This document shows positions 1 through 6,764 of a stretch of 29,061 nucleotides of DNA, one piece after another. The stretch spans positions 1-29,061 of the forward strand of contig JBBSEC010000057.1 in NCBI GenBank assembly GCA_038240075.1, given 5' to 3'. Origin of the DNA: DATBAK01 sp038240075. Its GTDB lineage: Bacteria; Actinomycetota; Acidimicrobiia; IMCC26256; PALSA-610. Within the stretch, counting starts at the first letter, position 1; each line of letters starts with the position of its first letter. The translations under genes were made by a program, and so were the position numbers. The notes beneath the pieces were generated by a model that ran no database searches, was not told the DNA's origin, and saw nothing but the letters and a program-made list of their open reading frames with translations.

Positions 1-134
1 TCGGCGAGCATCCGACCGTTCCCGACGACCCCGCGCCCGAGCGCCGCGAGCGTGGTGTGCCGGGGCCGCCGGCCGTGCCGCGGCAGCCGGTCACGCCGCG
101 CCCCCGCCAGCAGCGGGGCCGCAAGCGCAAGTAG
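1..134 (+). CDS. C-terminal tail of upstream gene, probably SecF (partial)
   Basis: The frame beginning at base 3 is open from the window edge to a TAG at 132-134. It encodes about 43 residues of Pro/Arg-rich, basic sequence ending in RGRKRK. No domain is visible in this fragment. A charged, disordered, basic tail is common at the cytoplasmic C-terminus of actinobacterial SecF. The gene order secD-secF-apt-rel is well known in actinobacteria, and apt and rel follow here, so SecF (protein-export membrane subunit) is the best guess. It rests on synteny, not on a motif. Confidence 0.5.
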   Translation, partial: GEHPTVPDDPAPERRERGVPGPPAVPRQPVTPRPRQQRGRKRK

Positions 135-168
135 CCGTAGGTACGCGAAGGGGCCCGAAGACCACCGG

Positions 169-174
169 TACAAT
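169..174 (+). promoter_or_regulatory. -10 box of apt, probably leaderless
   Basis: TACAAT matches the TANNNT -10 consensus and ends 7 nt before the apt ATG at 182, so transcription should begin at or next to the A of the start codon. No Shine-Dalgarno sequence fits between them. No clear -35 is seen. Confidence 0.5.
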
Positions 175-181
175 CGTTCCG

Positions 182-712
182 ATGGACGTTGGGTGGTTGA
201 AGGCGCACGTGCGCGATATCCCCGACTATCCGCGCCCCGGTGTCATCTTCAAGGACATCACCCCGGTGCTCGCCGCCCCCGATGCGTTCGCGGCCGTGGT
301 CGACGCCGTGGCCGCGCCGTTCGCCGATCGGCGCATCGACAAGGTGGTCGGGATCGAGGCCCGGGGCTTCGTGTTCGCGGCGCCGGTCGCGTACCGGCAC
401 GCGGCCGGGTTCATCCCCGTGCGCAAGGCCGGCAAGCTGCCGTGGCAGATCGAACGCGAGGAATACGCGCTCGAGTACGGCACGGATCTTCTCGAGATCC
501 ACCGTGACGCCATCACCCCGGGTGAGCAGGTCCTGATCGTCGACGACGTCCTGGCCACCGGCGGAACCGCCGAGGCGAGTGTGCGCCTGGTCGAGCGGCT
601 CGGCGGCCATATCGTCGGCCTCGCGTTCTTCATCGAGCTCGGCTTCCTCGCCGGCCGCGATCGCCTCGCCGGCCGTGAAGTCCATTCGGTCGTGGAGTAC
701 CAAAACCTGTGA
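182..712 (+). CDS. apt: Adenine phosphoribosyltransferase
   Basis: This 176-residue protein, the usual family length, makes AMP from adenine and PRPP in cytoplasmic purine salvage. The PRPP-binding loop VLIVDDVLATGGT lies near residues 119-131. The N-terminal stretch IPDYPRPGVIFKDITPVL and the segment GIEARGFVF are typical of Apt. ATG 182 is chosen because it follows a -10 box at leaderless spacing and gives the standard N-terminus. The stop overlaps the GTG start of rel by 4 nt, so the two are probably co-transcribed and translationally coupled, as in many actinobacteria. Confidence 0.96.
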   Translation: MDVGWLKAHVRDIPDYPRPGVIFKDITPVLAAPDAFAAVVDAVAAPFADRRIDKVVGIEARGFVFAAPVAYRHAAGFIPVRKAGKLPWQIEREEYALEYGTDLLEIHRDAITPGEQVLIVDDVLATGGTAEASVRLVERLGGHIVGLAFFIELGFLAGRDRLAGREVHSVVEYQNL

Positions 713-2907
713 AAGCGACCCTGCCTCGCCGGCGCAGCCATGTGCACGTCGACTCCGTGCTGCAGCCGCTCGTCGACCGCTACCAGGCGCGCCATCCCAA
801 GGCCGACACCGCGCTCATCGAGCAGGCGTACTCCGTCGCGCGCGACGCGCACCAGGATCAGGTGCGCCGTTCGGGCGACGCCTACATCACCCACCCCGTC
901 GGGGTCGCGATGGTGCTCGCCGACCTCGGCCTCGACGACGTGACCATCGCCGCCGCGTTGCTCCACGACGCGGTCGAGGACACGCCGGTGACGCTGGAAG
1001 ACCTCGAGATCGACTTCGGTCCCGACGTCGCCGGCATCGTCGACGGTGTCACGAAGCTCGAGCGCATCCACTTCGACTCGAAGGAGGCGCAGCAGGCCGC
1101 GACGATGCGCAAGATGCTCGTCGCGATGGCGAAGGACATTCGCGTCCTCGTCATCAAGCTCGCCGACCGGTTGCACAACATGCGCACGATCGCGTCGCTT
1201 CCACAGGAGAAGCAGGAACGCATCGCGCAGGAGACGATCGACATCTACGCGCCGCTCGCGCACCGCCTCGGTATCGGCGACGTGAAGTGGCAGCTCGAAG
1301 ACCTCGCGTTCGCCGTGCTCTATCCGAAGCGCTACGCGGAGATCGAGCAGATGGTGTCGCAGCGCGCCCCCGCGCGGGACGAGCAGCTGCACGACGTGCT
1401 CGAGGCCGTGCGCTCGCGTCTCGACGATCTCCACGTCGAAGCCGAGGTCACCGGGCGACCGAAGCACTACTGGTCGATCTACGAGAAGATGATCGTGCGG
1501 GGCAAGGAGTTCGACGAGATCTACGACCTGCTCGGCATCAGGGTCGTCGTCGAATCGGTGAAGGACTGCTACGGCGCGCTGGGCTCGATCCACGCGATCT
1601 GGCGGCCGGTGCAGGGCCGGTTCAAGGACTACATCGCGATGCCCAAGTTCAACCTCTACCAGTCGTTGCACACGACGGTGGTCGGGCCGGGCGGCAAGCC
1701 CGTGGAGTTCCAGATCCGAACCCGGGAGATGCACCGCCGCGGTGAGTACGGCGTGGCCGCGCACTGGGGTTACAAGGAGCAGCGCAACCCCACCGAAGAC
1801 CTCGCGTGGTTGCAGCAGCTCGTCGACTGGCAGCAGGAGACGAGCGACCCGGCCGAGTTCATGGCCAGCCTGAAGATCGACCTCGACCAGGACGAGGTGT
1901 ACGTCTTCACGCCGAAGGGCCAGGTCGTCACGATGCCGAGCGGCGCGACGACGATCGACTTTGCGTACGCGATCCACACCGAGATCGGTCACCGTTGCAT
2001 CGGCGCGAAGGTGAACGGATTGCTCGTGCCGCTCGACTCGACGCTCATGTCGGGCGATTCGTGCGAGATCTTCACGAGCAAGGCCACTGGAGCGGGCCCG
2101 AGCCGCGACTGGTTGCAGTTCGCGCAGACGCCGCGCGCGAGGGCGAAGATCCGCCAGTGGTTCTCGCGTGAGCGCCGGAGCGACGCGATCGAGACCGGGC
2201 GCGACGACCTCGTGAAGGCACTGCGACGCGAGGGTCTCCCCGTTCAGAAGCTCGCCGGATCCGCGATGCTGCGGGGCGTCGCCGAGCAGATGAACTACGG
2301 CGACCTCGAGTCGCTGCACGCCGCCATCGGTGAGCACCACGTCTCCGCGAAGACGGTGGCCCAGCGGATCCAGCGTGAGCTGCGCGGCGGCGAGGAACAG
2401 CTCCCGGTGACCGCGACGGGCCGTTCGAGCGGGCGCACCCGCCGCAGCGGGGTCGGCGTGCATGTCGAGGGCCTCGACGACATCCTCGTGCGGTTGTCGC
2501 GCTGCTGCACCCCGGTTCCCGGCGACGAGATCATGGGCTTCGTCACGCGCGGCCGCGGGGTCTCGGTGCACCGGACCGACTGCGCCAACGGCACCAGCCT
2601 GCTCACCCAGGTCGACCGGGTCATCGAAGTCGAGTGGGACCACAACGCCCCGAGCGCGTACGTCGTGTCAGTCGAGGTCGAGGCGCTCGACCGCTCCAAG
2701 CTCCTGCGCGATGTGGCCGACGTGCTCTCCGACCACCACGTGAACATCCTCACCTGCACGACCCAGACCCAGGGCGACCGGGTCGCCCGGCTGCGCTTCG
2801 AGTTCGAGCTCGCCGACCCGGGTCACCTCGACTCCCTGCTGGCGGCCGTGAAGCGGGTCGACTCGGTGTACGAGGCCGCCCGGGTGCTCCCGGCCCGTCG
2901 CGATTGA
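709..2907 (+). CDS. rel: Bifunctional (p)ppGpp synthetase/hydrolase Rel
   Basis: This 732-residue cytoplasmic long RelA/SpoT homologue makes and degrades the stringent-response alarmone (p)ppGpp. The hydrolase HD domain has H86-D87 and E90-D91 in LLHDAVEDT. The synthetase domain carries R304-F-K-D307; this RXKD form is typical of bifunctional enzymes, whereas synthetase-only RelA has EXDD. It also has EYGVAAHWGYK. A TGS domain starts near residue 398 (VYVFTPKG), a Cys-containing zinc-finger-like region (RCCTPVPGDE) near 598, and a C-terminal ACT domain spans about 655-732. GTG 709 overlaps the apt stop (GTGA). No key residue is missing, so both activities are expected. In actinobacteria this single enzyme is usually called Rel or RelA. 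Confidence 0.96.
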   Translation: MKATLPRRRSHVHVDSVLQPLVDRYQARHPKADTALIEQAYSVARDAHQDQVRRSGDAYITHPVGVAMVLADLGLDDVTIAAALLHDAVEDTPVTLEDLEIDFGPDVAGIVDGVTKLERIHFDSKEAQQAATMRKMLVAMAKDIRVLVIKLADRLHNMRTIASLPQEKQERIAQETIDIYAPLAHRLGIGDVKWQLEDLAFAVLYPKRYAEIEQMVSQRAPARDEQLHDVLEAVRSRLDDLHVEAEVTGRPKHYWSIYEKMIVRGKEFDEIYDLLGIRVVVESVKDCYGALGSIHAIWRPVQGRFKDYIAMPKFNLYQSLHTTVVGPGGKPVEFQIRTREMHRRGEYGVAAHWGYKEQRNPTEDLAWLQQLVDWQQETSDPAEFMASLKIDLDQDEVYVFTPKGQVVTMPSGATTIDFAYAIHTEIGHRCIGAKVNGLLVPLDSTLMSGDSCEIFTSKATGAGPSRDWLQFAQTPRARAKIRQWFSRERRSDAIETGRDDLVKALRREGLPVQKLAGSAMLRGVAEQMNYGDLESLHAAIGEHHVSAKTVAQRIQRELRGGEEQLPVTATGRSSGRTRRSGVGVHVEGLDDILVRLSRCCTPVPGDEIMGFVTRGRGVSVHRTDCANGTSLLTQVDRVIEVEWDHNAPSAYVVSVEVEALDRSKLLRDVADVLSDHHVNILTCTTQTQGDRVARLRFEFELADPGHLDSLLAAVKRVDSVYEAARVLPARRD

Positions 2908-2938
2908 AGGAGTGGGACTGAGGGACTGACCCTCTTCC

Positions 2939-2966
2939 TAAGGGAACGCGGCCGTCACGCCGATAT
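2939..2966 (+). promoter_or_regulatory. Sigma-28/WhiG-like promoter before minor-pilin operon
   Basis: TAAG (2939-2942), 16 nt, then GCCGATAT (2959-2966). This closely matches the FliA/SigD/WhiG consensus TAAA-N15/16-GCCGATAA. The 11-mer TCACGCCGATA recurs exactly before pilB. The -10 ends 6 nt before GTG 2973, which would make the first pilin transcript leaderless. Function is inferred from the match. Confidence 0.55.
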
Positions 2967-2972
2967 CGGAGC

Positions 2973-4259
2973 GTGCGTGACGACGTCGAAGTGAGGATCG
3001 GGGTCGGCGAGGACGGCGTCTCGCTCCTCGAGCTCGTCGTCGCGCTGAGCATCTTCGTCGTCATGATCCTCGGGATCGTGGCGTCGATCGACTCCGGTCT
3101 CACGCTCACCCGGAACAACGCGGCCCGCTCCGTGGCGGCCAACCTGGCGAGCCAGGAGATGGACACCGTCCGCTCCACGCCGTTCACCTCGCTGACCCCG
3201 CGCACCGTGACCCAGCTGGTCGGATCGACGACGTATGGGATCGACCGTCAGCTCACGTGGGTGTCGAAGACCGCCACCAACGGGCCGTGCGACGGCACCA
3301 ACGCCAACCCGGAGCTGCTGCGCGTGCACGTCGAGGTCACCTGGCCCTCGATGAGCGGGGTCAAGCCGGTCGTCTCCGACACCACGCTCGCGCCTCCGGT
3401 CGGCGCCTACAGCACGAACTCCGGGCACATCGCGGTGAAGGTGCTCGACGGCACCGGCGCCGGCGAGGCCGACACCTCGGTCCAGATCGCGGGCCCGGTC
3501 ACCGAGAGCCTGCCGACCAATTCCGACGGCTGCGCGTTCTTCGCGTTTCTGACGCCCGGGACCTACACCGTCTCGCTCAACTCGGTCGGCTTCGTCGACC
3601 GGCAGGGTGTCCAGCACCCGAGCCAGACCGTCGGGGTGACGGTCGGCAACGTGAGCAGTGTCCAGTTCGACTACGACCAGGCCGCGACGCTCTCGCTGAC
3701 GTTCGCTGCCAACGCCGGGGGCACGATCCCGAACGATCTCCCCGTGAGCCTGGGCAACACGCAGTTCCAGCCCAGCGGCGTGAAGACGTACACGGGCACG
3801 GGGCTGACGCGCAGCATCGGCAGCCTGTTCCCCGCGAACGACGGTTTCACCGTGTGGGCGGGATCGTGCGCCGACGCCGACCCTGAGGGGCAACTGCCGA
3901 ACTCGGGTGGCGCCTACTGGACCGGTGGCCAGCGCGCCGATCCGATCTCGAGCCCCGCCGGCGTGACGACCGTGGGGACGGTCGCCGTGAAGACGGCCAC
4001 GATCACGGTCACGAAGCCCGGTGGGTTGCCGTTGGCCGGCGCGACCGTGGTCGCGACGCACGCGGCCGACTCGGTGTGCGCGGCGGGGGAGACCCACACC
4101 CTCGGCGTCACCGACGCGACCGGTTCGTTGAGCACGGCCCTGCCGTACGGCACCTGGCAGATCACTGTCACCGGCGAGAGCCCGGCGGGGGCGTGGCCCT
4201 CCCTCGTCCTCGACCCGACCGCCGCCACCACCCCGACCGTCGCCGTGAGCACGTTGTGA
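2973..4259 (+). CDS. Type IV prepilin-like protein with carboxypeptidase-regulatory-like repeats
   Basis: This 428-residue PilV-like minor pilin or pilus-tip protein has a class III prepilin signal: a short leader ending at G15, then VSLLELVVALSIFVVMILGIV with Glu at +5, as prepilin peptidase and pilus assembly require. The ectodomain is far larger than a usual pilin (about 150 residues). It contains two beta-sandwich-like repeats resembling carboxypeptidase-regulatory or CNA-B modules, near 150-240 (GHIAVKVLDG...TPGTYTVSL) and 340-420 (ATITVTKPGG...LPYGTWQITV). These suggest a surface-exposed stalk or adhesive tip. GTG 2973 fits a leaderless start behind the sigma-28-like promoter; GTG 2991 is an alternative. 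It is first in a three-gene overlapping operon, and its stop overlaps the next start (GTGA). Confidence 0.85.
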   Translation: MRDDVEVRIGVGEDGVSLLELVVALSIFVVMILGIVASIDSGLTLTRNNAARSVAANLASQEMDTVRSTPFTSLTPRTVTQLVGSTTYGIDRQLTWVSKTATNGPCDGTNANPELLRVHVEVTWPSMSGVKPVVSDTTLAPPVGAYSTNSGHIAVKVLDGTGAGEADTSVQIAGPVTESLPTNSDGCAFFAFLTPGTYTVSLNSVGFVDRQGVQHPSQTVGVTVGNVSSVQFDYDQAATLSLTFAANAGGTIPNDLPVSLGNTQFQPSGVKTYTGTGLTRSIGSLFPANDGFTVWAGSCADADPEGQLPNSGGAYWTGGQRADPISSPAGVTTVGTVAVKTATITVTKPGGLPLAGATVVATHAADSVCAAGETHTLGVTDATGSLSTALPYGTWQITVTGESPAGAWPSLVLDPTAATTPTVAVSTL

Positions 4260-4996
4260 ACCGGTGCACACTGCGTTCCCGCCAGACACGCTTGGGGACT
4301 GAGGCGTCAGGAGCGGCGAGCGCTTCGACGTACGACCGTGACGAGGGCCACCCGGCTGCGAGCGAGCGCGACCATGAGCACGAGCGCGGCTCTTCGTTGA
4401 TCGAGTTCGTGACGACGGTGGCGTTGATCGGGATCGTGATGTCGACCGTGATGATCGGCACGTTCTCGGCGCAGAAGGCCATCCTCGGATCCGACACTCG
4501 GTTGGAGAACCTCGATCAGGCGCGCACGCTGATGGCGTCGCTCACGAAGGACATGCGCACCGCGGTGCGGCTCCAGGCCGGGACCTCGCCGTTCACGACC
4601 GCCGACAAGAACCACGCGGTGTTCTACGCCAACCTCAGCACGACGAGCGCGCCCAAGAAGGTCGACCTGGCGATCGACGCATCCAGCCGCCTGATCGAGC
4701 AGGTCTGGACCGCAGACGTCGGGTCGCAGGCACCGAACTACACCTACACCGGCACGCCGATCATTCGCCTCGTCGGCCGCTACGTCGCGAACACCACGGC
4801 GACACCGCTTTTCACGTACCTCGACGGCCTTGGCAACACCCTCGCCAGCACGCCGTTGAACGCGACCGACCTCCTCGCGGTCAAAGCCGTGCAGATCCAA
4901 CTGATCGTGAAGAAGTCGACCGCGACCCTGCTCAACCCGACGACGCTCGTCAACCGCGTGCGCCTCGCCAACCTCGACTACGACTCGAGCAGCTGA
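4256..4996 (+). CDS. Type IV prepilin-like protein (PilW-like)
   Basis: This 246-residue protein, if started at GTG 4256, overlaps the previous stop by 4 nt. A hydrophilic leader of about 45 residues ends at G45, followed by SSLIEFVTTVALIGIVMSTVMIG with Glu at +5, the hallmark of a processed pilin. The leader is unusually long, and TTG 4292 would shorten it. The body (LDQARTLMASLTKDMRTAVRL...) resembles PilW or GspJ-like minor pilins, whose N-terminal helix is followed by an amphipathic segment and a variable beta domain. It probably helps prime pilus assembly with its two neighbours. The exact family is uncertain; the prepilin call is firm. Confidence 0.8.
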   Translation: MNRCTLRSRQTRLGTEASGAASASTYDRDEGHPAASERDHEHERGSSLIEFVTTVALIGIVMSTVMIGTFSAQKAILGSDTRLENLDQARTLMASLTKDMRTAVRLQAGTSPFTTADKNHAVFYANLSTTSAPKKVDLAIDASSRLIEQVWTADVGSQAPNYTYTGTPIIRLVGRYVANTTATPLFTYLDGLGNTLASTPLNATDLLAVKAVQIQLIVKKSTATLLNPTTLVNRVRLANLDYDSSS

Positions 4997-6687
4997 TGAA
5001 CCCGACTCGCGCGATCGGCTCGGCCCGCACGGTACGAGACCAGGGCGGGTTCGCGCTCGCCACCGTCATGATCGTCTCGATGGTGTTGAGCATGCTCGCG
5101 ATCGCAACGGTCGACTACGCCGTGGGCTCGCAGAACATCTCGCACCACGACCAGAACTGGAACGGCGCGTTGTCGGCTGCCGAGGCCGGGATCGACGACT
5201 ACGTCTTCCGTCTCGGGGAGAACGGCAACTACTGGCAGTACAACGCGGGGAACCTGCCGTCGGACGGCAACCACGCGTTCACGCAGTACGTGCCGGTCGC
5301 GGGCTCGCCGACGAGCTCGAAGTTCCGGTACGACGTCGACGCGTCGACGATCGCGCAGAATGGCATCGTCACGCTCACCTCCACCGGGCGCGTCGGCAAC
5401 GCGGCCCGCACCGTCCGGGTGACGCTGCGGCGGCGCAGCTTCCTCGACTATCTCTACTTCACCGACTACGAGACCACCGACCCCGCGATGTACACCGGAA
5501 CTCCGTTCACACCGACGCAGGCGCAGACGTACTGCGCGCTGCACTACTACGGCGGTCTCGGCAACCAGCGCGACGAGCCGAGCCGCGTCGACTTCACCGG
5601 CGACAGCGACTCCGGCGGCGCGTACTGCAGCGACATCACGTTCATCAACACCGACAAGCTCAACGGTCCGATGCACACGAACGACGCGTTCATGGTGTGC
5701 GGGAACCCGCAGTTCCTCGGTGACACCTCGACGAGCTGGAACCCGACGAGCGGGCTCAAGTACCGCGACAACTGCCCGACCAGCAATCCGGTGTTCGCGA
5801 ATCCCGGTGATCCCGTCTACTCGGCACCGCTGACGATGCCGCCCACCAACTCGGCGTTGAAGGCCGATACGAACGTCGGGAGCGGCGGCTGCCTCTACAC
5901 CGGCCCGACGCGTATCGTGTTGAAGTCGAACGGCCAGGTGACGGTGAAGAGCCCGTTCTCGAAGAGCACGAACAACTCCGCGTGCCCCACGAACGGGACG
6001 GCCGCGTTGCCGACCAACGGCGTGATCTATGTGCAGAACGTGCCGTCGTCGGCGTCGGACCCGAACTTCACGAGCGGCTGCCCGTACAGCGTCAACGGCC
6101 GCACGCACCCGCTCGGAATGCCGATCGCGAACGACCTCAACACCTACGGCTGCCGCAACGGAGACGTGTTCATCGAAGGCACCCTCAAGGGCCAGCTCTC
6201 GATCGCGTCGGAGAACAACATCGACATCACCGCGAACCTGCAATACAACAGCGGCGTCGCCGGCACCGACCTGCTCGGCCTCATCGCCGACAACTACATC
6301 GAGGTGTACCACCCGGTGAACTGCAGTAGCGGCACCGCGGCGGCGTGCAACCTCAACGCGAGCTTCCCCGGCGAGACCGCCAAGACGTCCGCGTTCACGT
6401 CACCGGTGATCCAGGCCGCGATGCTGTCGCTCGCGCACTCGGTGCGGGTGCAGGCCTGGAACCGTGGCGCGCCGCTCGGCACGCTCCACATCACCGGCGT
6501 GCTCGCGCAGCGGTTCCGGGGACCCGTCGGCACCAACAGCAGCGGCACGATCGTGTCGGGGTTCTCGAAGGACTACAACTACGACCAGCGGCTGAAATAC
6601 CTCTCTCCGCCGTTCTTCCTCGACCCGGTCGCGTCGCAGTGGGGCGTGGTCACCTGGGCCGAGAACAAGGTGCCCACGGGGTATTGA
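4996..6687 (+). CDS. PilX-like pilus assembly protein, Cys-rich large ectodomain
   Basis: This 563-residue protein starts at ATG 4996, overlapping the previous stop (TGATG). Its N-terminus has G18 followed by FALATVMIVSMVLSMLAIATV. There is no Glu at +5, as is usual for PilX-type or GspK-like components, and then AAEAGIDDYVF, a typical PilX-type segment. The large exported domain has ten Cys residues (TYC, AYC, MVC, DNC, GGC, SAC, SGC, YGC, VNC, AAC), an even number compatible with disulfides outside the membrane. The motif LNGPMHTNDAFMVCGNPQF recalls DUF4900-type exported proteins. It is last in the minor-pilin operon and is probably part of a tip or priming complex. The adhesive role is inference. 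Confidence 0.82.
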   Translation: MNPTRAIGSARTVRDQGGFALATVMIVSMVLSMLAIATVDYAVGSQNISHHDQNWNGALSAAEAGIDDYVFRLGENGNYWQYNAGNLPSDGNHAFTQYVPVAGSPTSSKFRYDVDASTIAQNGIVTLTSTGRVGNAARTVRVTLRRRSFLDYLYFTDYETTDPAMYTGTPFTPTQAQTYCALHYYGGLGNQRDEPSRVDFTGDSDSGGAYCSDITFINTDKLNGPMHTNDAFMVCGNPQFLGDTSTSWNPTSGLKYRDNCPTSNPVFANPGDPVYSAPLTMPPTNSALKADTNVGSGGCLYTGPTRIVLKSNGQVTVKSPFSKSTNNSACPTNGTAALPTNGVIYVQNVPSSASDPNFTSGCPYSVNGRTHPLGMPIANDLNTYGCRNGDVFIEGTLKGQLSIASENNIDITANLQYNSGVAGTDLLGLIADNYIEVYHPVNCSSGTAAACNLNASFPGETAKTSAFTSPVIQAAMLSLAHSVRVQAWNRGAPLGTLHITGVLAQRFRGPVGTNSSGTIVSGFSKDYNYDQRLKYLSPPFFLDPVASQWGVVTWAENKVPTGY

Positions 6688-6730
6688 CGCCGGGTATCAG
6701 CGCTTGGTCGGGGCGCCATCGAGAGAGTCG

Positions 6731-6758
6731 CACAGGTCGGCTCCCGATCGTCCGATAC
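6731..6758 (+). promoter_or_regulatory. Sigma-28/WhiG-like promoter before diguanylate cyclase
   Basis: CACA (6731-6734), 16 nt, then TCCGATAC (6751-6758), with the same spacing as the elements before the pilin operon, pilB and pilT. The downstream flank CCGATACAGGA matches the shared pattern CCGATAYNGGA. The -10 ends 6 nt before GTG 6765, again leaderless spacing. The -35 is weak. Confidence 0.42.
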
Positions 6759-6764
6759 AGGAAT

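Noticed and set aside
226..2643. 805-codon open frame on the minus strand opposite apt and rel
   Set aside because: It is a shadow of two certain plus-strand genes in GC-rich DNA; its Arg/Val/Asp/His-rich composition shows no domain.
2939..2985. c-di-GMP (GEMM) riboswitch before the pilin operon
   Set aside because: The leader would be nearly absent and the conserved GEMM core with its two paired stems is not present; a sigma-28-like promoter explains the conserved bases better.
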